Position numbers and translations under genes: made by a program
NCBI GenBank assembly: GCA_012799795.1
Contig: JAAZKO010000021.1
Location: 1-14,337 of the forward strand
DNA length: 14,337 nt
Direction of reading: 5' to 3'
DNA from: Minisyncoccota bacterium
GTDB taxonomy: Bacteria > Patescibacteriota > Microgenomatia > UBA1400 > PJMF01
In this document: in pieces, positions 7,262 to 13,427 of the stretch
Position numbering within the stretch: position 1 is the first letter of the stretch
Layout of the letters: each line of letters begins with the position of its first letter
Notes under the pieces: model-generated
What the model saw: the letters and a program-made list of their open reading frames with translations, nothing else
Databases searched by the model: none
What the model was told of the DNA's origin: nothing

Positions 7262-8254
7262 ATGGTTCTAATGCGTTTTTTAATTATCATCTTTACAATT
7301 TTTTTAAATTTAGTGTTTCTAAACAAGAGTGTTTTGGCGAAAGATTTTCAATTTAGAATTCCACAGAACAATATTACCCTTAAAAGGGCTGAGCCTTTTA
7401 AAACTGAAGATAAAACCATTGATAGAACTAATGCTCAAGCTATTAGTGCTGATCATTTAACTAATTACAGCGAAAATCTTTATTTAATTAATCAAAATCA
7501 AAAGTTTTTACTAAAAGAATTTTTTAACCCTAATTTGATGATCAAAATCAAGGATTCGTATGCAATAGATTTTAGCAAAGGAACACCTCTGGCTTTAACT
7601 TTTGAATATCTGGTTAATAGCGAAGAAACCTTATTAGCGTTTGACGAACCAGTGTTTTATCTAGCACTTGAGGGAGAAGCTAAAAAAGAACTTATTTTTG
7701 CTAAGACTATCAAGCAAAGCAAAAATGACTGGCAAAAAGTTATTTTAGATTTGAGAAACTACGATTTAAATGACAAAAAATTAGTTTTTTATGCAGGAAA
7801 TTTACCTGATGAAGAAAGGGAGAGCGTCATTTATTTAAAAAACCTAAGCTCGAAGCTTATTATTTGGCGAACTGAGGACCAAGTTTTTTTAGACAAAAAC
7901 GAAATTAAGGATATTGCTGAGCATTTAATTCGGGAGCATGTTGAAATTAATGATCAAATTTGGCCAATTTATCAGTATAGAATTCAAGAAATTGCGGACT
8001 TTAGATTCATCCCAGAATTAGATGGCAGTTTGACGTTTTTGTTTTCAGCAACAAATGAACTAATTTTAAAAAATCATCAATGGCTGATCAGTTGTGGAGA
8101 TGGCGAGCGACAATTATTAACTCAGTTAAATTATTTTCTTTTACCCCAGTTTATTATTAAAGATTTTTGGCCAAATTTGACCGACAAAGTTTTAATTAAT
8201 ACTCAGGATTTTCATTGTGACGATTTAGATAAACTAACTTTGGAGTTTATTTAA
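7262..8254 (+). CDS. Secreted protein of unknown function with beta-sandwich-like region
   Basis: I do not recognise a named family. The N-terminus is a signal peptide: MVLMRFLIIIFTIFLNLVFL, then NKSVLA-KD with likely cleavage after Ala27. An alternative start at the second ATG (7271) would give a cleaner MRFLIII n-region. The mature part is mostly strand-rich. A segment from about 95 to 200 (LALTFEYLV, VFYLALEGE, DWQKVILDLRNYDLNDKKLVFYAG, VIYLKNLSSKLIIW) has the rhythm of carbohydrate-binding or galactose-binding-like jelly rolls. There is no membrane anchor or sorting signal at its C-terminus. It is first of three genes; its stop codon shares one base with the start of the next (TAATG). A weak TTGTAA (7223-7228) and CATTTT (7245-7250) pair could be its promoter. 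An adhesin or surface-structure role is inferred from the TasA-like gene downstream. It may be the front half of one protein completed by the next ORF. Confidence 0.72.
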   Translation: MVLMRFLIIIFTIFLNLVFLNKSVLAKDFQFRIPQNNITLKRAEPFKTEDKTIDRTNAQAISADHLTNYSENLYLINQNQKFLLKEFFNPNLMIKIKDSYAIDFSKGTPLALTFEYLVNSEETLLAFDEPVFYLALEGEAKKELIFAKTIKQSKNDWQKVILDLRNYDLNDKKLVFYAGNLPDEERESVIYLKNLSSKLIIWRTEDQVFLDKNEIKDIAEHLIREHVEINDQIWPIYQYRIQEIADFRFIPELDGSLTFLFSATNELILKNHQWLISCGDGERQLLTQLNYFLLPQFIIKDFWPNLTDKVLINTQDFHCDDLDKLTLEFI

Positions 8255-8904
8255 TGTCACAAAGACATCAAATCATTGTTGATTGTGGGTTAGAGGGTGA
8301 CTTTATTTGTCAATTAAGAGATTCTGTCTCACAAACAATTAACATTAGGGTTCAGCAATCTTATACTCAATATAATTATTATCTTCTTTTTAATAATTAT
8401 TTAAACGAAGATTGTCAAGTAAAATTGCAAGCTGAGCTTCAAGGGGAGGAGAACTCTTTTTTATGGCCAAGTATTTTTTTTAAAATTTTTTATCAAGAGC
8501 AAAACTTATTTGACGCTAATTTTTCTGATTTATTTTTCAAAAAAGTGAATCTTTTTAATTTAAATGGAAAAAGTTCCAAATTACATCGACTAGAATTTTA
8601 TTTGGGAGAATTAAAAGAGGATTTTCAATTGAATTTTGATTTAAATTTTTACCTAAGTTGTCAAGAAGGAGTAAATAATCAGCCAAAAAACACAGAAGTT
8701 TTAGGATCAAAAACCACATATAAAGAAATTAGCCCTGTTCAGCCGACTGTGGAAAATAGAAGAGCAATTTTGAAACAAAGGCTTTTTCTTTCATTAATTT
8801 TATTTGCTTTTTTAATTTTATTGTTTTTAATTTTATTATTTTATCGATCAAAGTTTATTAAAGCCAAAAAGTATAAATTAGCTCAAAGAAAGGAAAATCT
8901 ATGA
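8254..8904 (+). CDS. C-terminally anchored envelope protein of unknown function, possibly TasA-like fold or back half of the preceding gene
   Basis: This 216-residue product has no signal peptide but carries one strong membrane helix near its C-terminus (about 177-196, almost all L, I, F) followed by a basic tail (KFIKAKKYKLAQRK). That is the normal arrangement for a protein exported N-terminus first, held by a stop-transfer helix. The main domain (about 1-145) is strand-rich, with IRVQQSYTQYNYYLLFNNYL and EDFQLNFDLNFYLSC; its layout is reminiscent of camelysin/TasA beta-sandwiches, a low-confidence similarity. A polar linker (about 147-170, containing EVLGSKT) precedes the helix. GGAG (8242-8245) lies 8 nt before the ATG, supporting independent initiation at the TAATG junction. 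Its 3' end overlaps the TasA-like gene by 4 nt (ATGA). Lack of a signal peptide here and lack of an anchor in the upstream protein suggest either a frameshift-split gene or a partnership. Confidence 0.65.
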   Translation: MSQRHQIIVDCGLEGDFICQLRDSVSQTINIRVQQSYTQYNYYLLFNNYLNEDCQVKLQAELQGEENSFLWPSIFFKIFYQEQNLFDANFSDLFFKKVNLFNLNGKSSKLHRLEFYLGELKEDFQLNFDLNFYLSCQEGVNNQPKNTEVLGSKTTYKEISPVQPTVENRRAILKQRLFLSLILFAFLILLFLILLFYRSKFIKAKKYKLAQRKENL

Positions 8905-9503
8905 GCAAAAATAAAAAATTAAAAAAATGGGCCTTAGGCTTGCTGCTGACAGGCGCTTTATTTTTTGGAGCCTTGCAGCTTTCTAAAGCGTTATTTTCTG
9001 ATATGGAGACTCTTAAAGATAATATTGCTGGAGCGGCTAGTGTTAATTTAAAATTAGGTGGTCAAGACCCTACGCAGGTTAGTTTTAGCATCCCCAACTT
9101 AATTCCGGGTGAAATTGTTAGGTCAAAGGTCGGTGTTACTGATAGTGGTACTGGAGCTGATTATAACGAAAATTTATATATTGGGTTAGTGGTGACCGAT
9201 AGTGATGAGGGAGTTAACACAGAGGCAGAAACCGACACTGAGGGTGATGGAGAGTTGGCTGAATGTTTAATGATGAGGGTTAGCTATCTAGATTTAAACA
9301 ACGAGGAGGTTGAGGTTCAGCCCTTCACCAGTTTTCCTCAGCTAGAAGGCATGTTTATTGATGAGCAAAATTTTTCTTCTTTAGATGATCTTTTGCAGAT
9401 TACAACTGTTAATTTAGATTTTGATTTTAGCGCTGACGCTTGTGGCAATGAAGCTATGGGTGACACAGTTACCTTCGATCTAAATTTCTATTATGAACAG
9501 TAA
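8901..9503 (+). CDS. TasA/CalY (camelysin)-like secreted fibre protein
   Basis: A 200-residue exported protein with the hallmark N-terminus of SipW-dependent proteins. It has a lysine-rich start (MSKNKKLKKW), a hydrophobic core (about 11-28), then KA-LFSDMETLKDN (29-41), matching the family pattern of an FSDxE motif just after cleavage. The next stretch, AGAASVNLKLGG, corresponds to the usual AGTLDLxL. The mature part contains the expected beta-sandwich strands, including IPNLIPGEIVRSKVGVTDSG, NLYIGLVVTDS and the ending VTFDLNFYYEQ. It also has an acidic Thr/Glu/Asp-rich loop near 98-115. In Bacillus, TasA and CalY form extracellular fibres of the biofilm matrix; here a surface filament or coat role is inferred from homology. 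AGGA (8891-8894) sits 6 nt before the ATG, which overlaps the upstream stop as ATGA. No SipW-type signal peptidase is in the window. A strong hairpin follows the stop. Confidence 0.8.
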   Translation: MSKNKKLKKWALGLLLTGALFFGALQLSKALFSDMETLKDNIAGAASVNLKLGGQDPTQVSFSIPNLIPGEIVRSKVGVTDSGTGADYNENLYIGLVVTDSDEGVNTEAETDTEGDGELAECLMMRVSYLDLNNEEVEVQPFTSFPQLEGMFIDEQNFSSLDDLLQITTVNLDFDFSADACGNEAMGDTVTFDLNFYYEQ

Positions 9504-9509
9504 GATGAT

Positions 9510-9540
9510 GGCGAGTCGAGCAGTGCTTGCTTGACTCGCC
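9510..9540 (+). terminator. Long hairpin after the TasA-like gene, terminator-like without a clear U-tract
   Basis: Perfect 8-bp outer arms GGCGAGTC (9510-9517) and GACTCGCC (9533-9540) continue inward through about six more pairs (two of them G-U) to a 3-nt loop, so the hairpin could reach 14 bp. It begins 6 nt after the stop at 9503. The downstream sequence AATCTTTGTC is only moderately T-rich, so it may act as a weak terminator, an mRNA 3'-end protector, or an operator for the next promoter, which it partly overlaps. Confidence 0.55.
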
Positions 9541-9546
9541 AATCTT

Positions 9547-9555
9547 TGTCATAAT
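9547..9555 (+). promoter_or_regulatory. Extended -10 promoter element for the CAP-domain gene
   Basis: TGT-CATAAT is an extended -10 with 5/6 match to TATAAT, ending 11 nt before the ATG at 9567. A poor -35-like TTGCTT (9526-9531) lies 18 nt upstream, inside the 3' part of the hairpin. No Shine-Dalgarno precedes the ATG; the predicted leader is about 5 nt or less. Confidence 0.42.
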
Positions 9556-9566
9556 GTTTAAACCAT

Positions 9567-10577
9567 ATGCCTAGGGTTAGAAAAAAATATTCAGCCAAGT
9601 CTCGCTATCGTCCAAAAAAGAAGATAAGTTTTAAAGATTATTTAAATAATTTATTTTTACCTGGAAAAAAGAATCGCTATCGTCCACAATTGCTTCATCC
9701 TGAAACACTAATGGTTCTGTCTTTTGTGGTTTTAGGGGGATTTTCCTTGTTTAATGCTATTCGTTTTTTTCCAAGTTTAGCTGATAAAATTTTGGGTTTT
9801 GCTAGCAATATTGATGTTAATCGGGTGTTGGTAGCTACCAATGAAGAAAGAGCCAGATTGGGCTTAGAGCCCTTACAAATTAATGAAAAACTTAATCAAG
9901 CAGCGCTAGCCAAAGCACAGCACATGTTCAGTGAACAATATTGGGCTCATAGTTCTCCAGAGGGAGTTCAGCCTTGGAATTTTATCAAAAATGCTGGTTA
10001 TGTTTATAAATATGCGGGGGAAAATTTAGCTAGAGATTTTGATAGTACTGGAGAAATGATGGTAGCCTGGATGAATTCTCCAACTCACAAAGAGAACGTT
10101 ATTAACCCTAATTTTACTCAAATTGGTTTAGCTGTGGTGAACGGCACTCTTAGTGGTTTCAATACAACTTTGGTGGTGCAAATGTTTGCTGCTCCAGGGG
10201 CGGTCGAATTTAAGCAGAGTGCTAGTAAAGAATCTTACACCTTACCAGCTCCAGCTGATAGTTCTGTGGGAGAAATACCTACGGAAAATATTGAAATAGA
10301 TGTTGTTGAATCGGATTTGGCTAAAGTGGGAGAGTTGGGAATGGTTGAAGGAGAAAGATCTGTTAGTGGTCGAATTTTATTTTCGCCAATTTATTTAACC
10401 AAAACCTTTTTCTTATTGGTGGTGGTGCTAATTATTTTAACTTTAATTTATGATGCTTTTATTTCAAAAAATCGTCGTTATCAAAGAGTTGTTGGACAAA
10501 ATTTTGCTCACATCATGCTTTTTTTAACAGTTGGCTTTTTATTAATTTTATTTAGAGGGGGAACAATTATTCCTTAG
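9567..10577 (+). CDS. Membrane-anchored CAP/SCP-domain protein (YkwD-like)
   Basis: A 336-residue protein with a very basic, Tyr/Arg/Lys-rich N-terminus (1-45, with two RYRP motifs), a membrane helix (about 48-66), an extracytoplasmic CAP domain (about 82-212) and, after a Ser/Pro/Glu-rich linker (about 213-270), two further helices (about 276-295 and 314-330). The CAP signature is clear: NEERARLGLEPLQINEKLNQAA, YWAHSSPEG (125-133), AGENLARDF (150-158), MMVAWMNSPTHKENVINPNF (164-183), IGLAVV. The candidate cavity residues His128, Glu152, Glu163 and His174 are all present, so the fold looks intact. Bacterial CAP proteins are often secreted or wall-associated, but their biochemical activity is mostly undefined. 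It has its own putative promoter and is followed 3 nt after the stop by a small membrane-protein gene. The tethering helices on both sides of the domain are unusual. Confidence 0.88.
   Translation: MPRVRKKYSAKSRYRPKKKISFKDYLNNLFLPGKKNRYRPQLLHPETLMVLSFVVLGGFSLFNAIRFFPSLADKILGFASNIDVNRVLVATNEERARLGLEPLQINEKLNQAALAKAQHMFSEQYWAHSSPEGVQPWNFIKNAGYVYKYAGENLARDFDSTGEMMVAWMNSPTHKENVINPNFTQIGLAVVNGTLSGFNTTLVVQMFAAPGAVEFKQSASKESYTLPAPADSSVGEIPTENIEIDVVESDLAKVGELGMVEGERSVSGRILFSPIYLTKTFFLLVVVLIILTLIYDAFISKNRRYQRVVGQNFAHIMLFLTVGFLLILFRGGTIIP
9602..9686 (+). repeat. Two copies of a 13-nt direct repeat encoding RYRP in the basic N-terminus
   Basis: TCGCTATCGTCCA occurs at 9602-9614 and 9674-9686, exactly 72 nt (24 codons) apart in the same frame. 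It encodes the RYRP motif in SRYRPKKK and NRYRPQLL. The in-frame spacing and identical codons point to a small internal duplication or a conserved basic motif rather than an operator. Confidence 0.6.
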
Positions 10578-10580
10578 CAC

Positions 10581-10838
10581 ATGCCAAAACTGCTCAAAAA
10601 ACACCGTCTCGCGTTTCTGATTCTTTTTCTAGCACTAGCCGTTTTTGCTTTCTTTTTTTCTCGTTTTTGGCCAAACAAAATGCTACAACGGTATTTGGCT
10701 GTAGGAATGGGCACTTTTTATTTTTTTTGGGGTTTAATTACTCATGTAAAAAGTACTAAAATTACAAGTGATATTGTTTTTGAATATTTAGCCATGTCAA
10801 TGTTGGCTGTTTTATTGCTCATCTTAATTACTCTTTAA
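10581..10838 (+). CDS. Small three-helix membrane protein, function unknown
   Basis: An 85-residue, strongly hydrophobic protein with a basic start (MPKLLKKHR) and probable membrane helices at about 9-27, 36-54 and 66-84. The loop between helices 2 and 3 reads THVKSTKITSDIVFEY, giving a conserved-looking FFWGLITH...FEYLAMSML pattern. I recall similar small proteins only as unnamed hypotheticals. It starts 3 nt after the stop of the CAP-domain gene with no separate SD, so it is almost certainly co-transcribed and coupled with it, and it may be a membrane partner of that protein. Confidence 0.72.
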   Translation: MPKLLKKHRLAFLILFLALAVFAFFFSRFWPNKMLQRYLAVGMGTFYFFWGLITHVKSTKITSDIVFEYLAMSMLAVLLLILITL

Positions 10839-10846
10839 TAATTTTA

Positions 10847-10855
10847 TGTTAAGAT
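10847..10855 (+). promoter_or_regulatory. Extended -10 promoter element for the rmlA unit
   Basis: TGT-TAAGAT (extended -10, 4/6 to TATAAT) lies 27 nt before the ATG at 10883. Transcription from about 10862 would give a leader of about 20 nt containing a good SD (10873-10878), unlike the SD-less units elsewhere in the window. No convincing -35 is seen. Confidence 0.35.
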
Positions 10856-10872
10856 GCTGAAAATTAATAAAA

Positions 10873-10878
10873 GAGAGG
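10873..10878 (+). promoter_or_regulatory. Shine-Dalgarno (GAGAGG) setting the rmlA start
   Basis: GAGAGG lies 4 nt before the ATG at 10883 and is the strongest SD-like sequence in the window. It favours this start over the internal ATG six codons in, even though family similarity only begins at MKGIILAGG. Confidence 0.65.
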
Positions 10879-10882
10879 TCAA

Positions 10883-11617
10883 ATGTCAAAAAAGAACATG
10901 AAAGGTATAATTTTAGCTGGCGGAAGTGGCACTCGTTTATTACCCTTAACTAAGGTTACTAGCAAGCAATTATTACCCATTTACGATCGACCAATGATTC
11001 ATTATCCACTTGAAACCTTACGTAAAGCAGGCATTATTGATATTTTGTTTATAGTAGCGCCTGATCATGCTGGAGATTTTTTAAAATACTTGGGAAGTGG
11101 CAAAGAGTTTAATTGCCATTTTTCTTATGAAATTCAAGATAAGGCTCAGGGGATAGCTCAAGCTTTTCAAATTGGTGAGGATTTTATTGCTGATGACAAT
11201 GTTACTTTAATTTTGGGAGATAATTTATTTGAAGATGATTTTACTCAGGCAATTCAGAGTTTTGAAAGTGGTGGAAGAATTTTTGCCAAAAAAGTTAGTG
11301 ATCCAGAGAGATTTGGGGTAGTGGAATTTGATCAGGACAATCGAGCTACTTCTATTGAAGAAAAGCCTGGTCATCCTAAATCTGACTATTGTGTTACGGG
11401 ACTCTACATTTATGATGATACAGTTGTCGATAAAGTTAGAAAACTAGACTTTTCCGATCGAGGTGAATTAGAGATCACTGACTTGAACAATTTGTATTTA
11501 AACGAAGGAACTTTAGATGTTGCTTTTGTAAAAGGAGCTTGGTTTGATACTGGTACTTTTGAGTCAATGTTTGCGGCTACAGAATTTGCAAGAGAAAAAA
11601 GTTTTAAAAATAAATGA
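10883..11617 (+). CDS. rmlA: Glucose-1-phosphate thymidylyltransferase, short RmlA type
   Basis: This nucleotidyltransferase makes dTDP-glucose and PPi from dTTP and glucose 1-phosphate, the entry step to dTDP-rhamnose and other deoxysugars. Motifs are complete: GIILAGGSGTRLLPLT (8-23), TSKQLLPIYDRPMI (26-39, Lys28 in the pyrophosphorylase position), LGDNLF (111-116, Asp113 metal ligand), ERFGVVEFD (142-150), EEKP (159-162), VTGLYIYD (171-178), RGELEITDLN (193-202) and WFDTGT (220-225). At 244 residues it lacks the C-terminal helical extension of the roughly 290-residue enterobacterial RfbA, so it is the short form and may lack that form's allosteric site. rmlB, rmlC and rmlD are not in the window. 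An SD and an extended -10 lie upstream. Two envelope-protein genes follow 13 nt downstream, probably on the same transcript. Confidence 0.9.
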   Translation: MSKKNMKGIILAGGSGTRLLPLTKVTSKQLLPIYDRPMIHYPLETLRKAGIIDILFIVAPDHAGDFLKYLGSGKEFNCHFSYEIQDKAQGIAQAFQIGEDFIADDNVTLILGDNLFEDDFTQAIQSFESGGRIFAKKVSDPERFGVVEFDQDNRATSIEEKPGHPKSDYCVTGLYIYDDTVVDKVRKLDFSDRGELEITDLNNLYLNEGTLDVAFVKGAWFDTGTFESMFAATEFAREKSFKNK

Positions 11618-11630
11618 TAGACAAAAATAA

Positions 11631-12479
11631 ATGAAAAATAAAAAAAACTTAAGACCTTTATTTTTAATTAGCCTGTTTGTGCTTTCGTTTTTATTTAGCA
11701 TCCTTTTATTAGGCGTTACTTTAGTTAAGGCTGAAGAGCCGGCCGTTAAAACAGATTTGATTTGGCAAAAGGAGCGATTAGAAGAAGATATCGCTAAGAC
11801 TCGGCAAAACTATAGTCAAAGTTTAGAAGATTACCGCAATCAAGAACGATTTTACATTATTGCCTACGATCAGCATGTTTCTTTAAAAACATTAGCTAGT
11901 TTAGAAGATCTTGTTATTAAAACCAAAGCAGTTTCTCTAAGTCGTGATCAAGCACTGATTAATTATTTAGAATTATTAAAATTAAATCTTTATGCTAGTG
12001 AAGGAGTGGAGCTATTGCTTAAAAATCAATATTTAGGTCTTTTAGAGGAAAAAATTAATGGTCTAAAAAAACATCGTCAAGAACTGGAAGGTAAAAATAG
12101 TCAAAAAGAAGTTCAATCTAGCTTAGATGATTTTGTTCAATATACAGATTTAGATAAAATTAGCGAGCAGGTTTTAGCCCTATTAGCTCTTTCTCGTTTA
12201 CAGCGGATTTATGACCTAGCCTTGCCATTAAAGAAAGACATTGATAAGTTGTTGGATGTGGGAGAAAGTAGCGCTTTAAGTGCCCTATTAAGAGCCTCAG
12301 AAGAAACTGATAAAACCTTAAGCCAAGCGCAAAACAATCTTAATTTATTATGGGAAAAATCTAAAAGAGCTAATTCGTTAGAAAGCATTTATCGCAATTT
12401 GACCAAAGAATTAAATCCCGTCTACATTAATTTATCTCAATCTTTGGCTTACTTAGAAGAATTAATGGATTTTAAATAA
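11631..12479 (+). CDS. Secreted or anchored alpha-helical coiled-coil protein, function unknown
   Basis: No family is recognised for these 282 residues. A basic start and hydrophobic stretch (about 9-31) end in LVKA-EEP, a fair signal peptidase I site after Ala34, though it could also stay as an anchor. The rest is nearly all helical with charged heptad-like patterns: ERLEEDIAKTRQNYSQSLEDYRNQERF (about 47-73), ENLYASE-like leucine-rich helices in the middle, and LSQAQNNLNLLWEKSKRANSLESIYRNL (about 230-257). There are almost no Gly, Pro or Cys residues after the signal, which fits an extended helical bundle outside the membrane. It starts 13 nt after rmlA with no visible SD, and the next gene starts 3 nt after its stop, so the three look like one transcript. 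A scaffold or sensor role is possible but not shown by the sequence. Confidence 0.7.
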   Translation: MKNKKNLRPLFLISLFVLSFLFSILLLGVTLVKAEEPAVKTDLIWQKERLEEDIAKTRQNYSQSLEDYRNQERFYIIAYDQHVSLKTLASLEDLVIKTKAVSLSRDQALINYLELLKLNLYASEGVELLLKNQYLGLLEEKINGLKKHRQELEGKNSQKEVQSSLDDFVQYTDLDKISEQVLALLALSRLQRIYDLALPLKKDIDKLLDVGESSALSALLRASEETDKTLSQAQNNLNLLWEKSKRANSLESIYRNLTKELNPVYINLSQSLAYLEELMDFK

Positions 12480-12482
12480 TAT

Positions 12483-12848
12483 ATGGCTAGAAAAAACTTA
12501 TTTGATCAAGACCAAACCGTTTTTGTTGATCAGGCTCCACTGTGGCAAAAGGCTTCTCAAGATAAAATTGATTTAAAAAGCAATTTAACTAGAAATAAAA
12601 ATTTAAAACCATTTTATTTTTTGATGGCAGGAATATTTTTAATTTTTGCTTTTTATATCATAATAGTTTTTCTTCCAAAGAGAGAAAAAAGAGTAGTCTT
12701 GGTCGAGCCAGAAGTAGATGAAGAAATACTAGAAGCTCATCCATTAGAGCAAAGAATTAATTTTCTTAAAGAAGATTTAAAAGCTGCAGATCCCACTCGT
12801 CAGACTTTAGCTTTTCCCAATATTAATTTCGAAATCAGTTTTCCTTAA
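12483..12848 (+). CDS. Single-pass membrane protein, function unknown
   Basis: A 121-residue protein with a polar N-terminal part (1-42, ending in basic TRNKNLKP), one membrane helix (about 43-64, FYFLMAGIFLIFAFYIIIVF), a basic stop (PKREKRV) and an acidic outer or inner tail (EPEVDEEILEAHPLEQR) ending in PNINFEISFP. Basic residues lie on both sides of the helix, so the topology is unclear. It starts 3 nt after the coiled-coil protein and probably pairs with it. The short repeating acidic region after the helix could be a protein-docking segment. I do not recognise a family; the gene is supported by its tight packing and coding pattern. Confidence 0.65.
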   Translation: MARKNLFDQDQTVFVDQAPLWQKASQDKIDLKSNLTRNKNLKPFYFLMAGIFLIFAFYIIIVFLPKREKRVVLVEPEVDEEILEAHPLEQRINFLKEDLKAADPTRQTLAFPNINFEISFP

Positions 12849-12852
12849 AATT

Positions 12853-12861
12853 TGTTACAAT
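12853..12861 (+). promoter_or_regulatory. Extended -10 promoter element for frr-rseP
   Basis: TGT-TACAAT (extended -10, 5/6 to TATAAT) ends 9 nt before the ATG at 12871. No SD lies between them, so the predicted frr mRNA is leaderless or has a leader of 1-3 nt. No clear -35 is present. Confidence 0.45.
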
Positions 12862-12870
12862 TTACTTAAT

Positions 12871-13425
12871 ATGTTAATTGATTTATCAAGCTACCACCTG
12901 CGTTTTACTAAAGCCCTTGAGCATCTAAAAAAAGAATTTGATTCTTTACGAACCGGAAGAGCTTCGGCACAAATTCTAGATCCCGTTAGAGTTGAAGCCT
13001 ATGGCAGTCAAATGTCACTAAACGAAGTGGCATCTATTGCTGTTCCTGACCCTCAATTAATTGTGATTAAACCCTGGGATAAGAGTTTATTGCCAATTAT
13101 AGAAAAAGCCATTCAATCAGCTCAACTTAATCTTAATCCTATTGTTGATAAGGATTTAATTCGTGTGCCAATTCCAACATTGACCACTGAGCGAAGGCGG
13201 GAAATGGTAAAAATTTTATATCAACGCGCTGAAGAAGGTAGAGTAATGTTGAGACAAATTAGAGCAGATATCCGCAAAGATATAGAAAAACAAGAGGGTG
13301 AGGCTGGCGTGAGCGAAGATGACTTAAAAGCTAATTTTACTGAACTTGATGATTTAGTTAAGAAATATATAGAAGAAATTGAAGATTTAGTAAAGAGCAA
13401 AGAAGAAGAATTGTTAACTATTTAA
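12871..13425 (+). CDS. frr: Ribosome recycling factor
   Basis: RRF works with EF-G after termination to split the 70S ribosome and release mRNA and tRNA. The 184 residues equal the usual length of about 185, with all landmarks: FDSLRTGRASAQILDPVRVEAYG (about 23-45), SLNEVASIAVPDPQLIVIKPWDKS (about 49-72), IEKAIQSAQLNLNP (77-90), IRVPIPTLTTERRREMVK (98-115), and the long charged C-terminal helices of domain I. Domain I is formed by residues 1-30 and about 104-184, domain II by the part between. No residue is obviously lost. It begins 22 nt after the previous gene with its own extended -10 and no SD. rseP starts 2 nt after its stop, so they are co-transcribed. Confidence 0.97.
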   Translation: MLIDLSSYHLRFTKALEHLKKEFDSLRTGRASAQILDPVRVEAYGSQMSLNEVASIAVPDPQLIVIKPWDKSLLPIIEKAIQSAQLNLNPIVDKDLIRVPIPTLTTERRREMVKILYQRAEEGRVMLRQIRADIRKDIEKQEGEAGVSEDDLKANFTELDDLVKKYIEEIEDLVKSKEEELLTI

Positions 13426-13427
13426 CT

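Noticed and set aside
8245..8254. Programmed -1 frameshift site joining the ORFs at 8254
   Set aside because: No X-XXY-YYZ heptamer and no obvious downstream stem-loop are present; an SD before the second ATG explains its translation.
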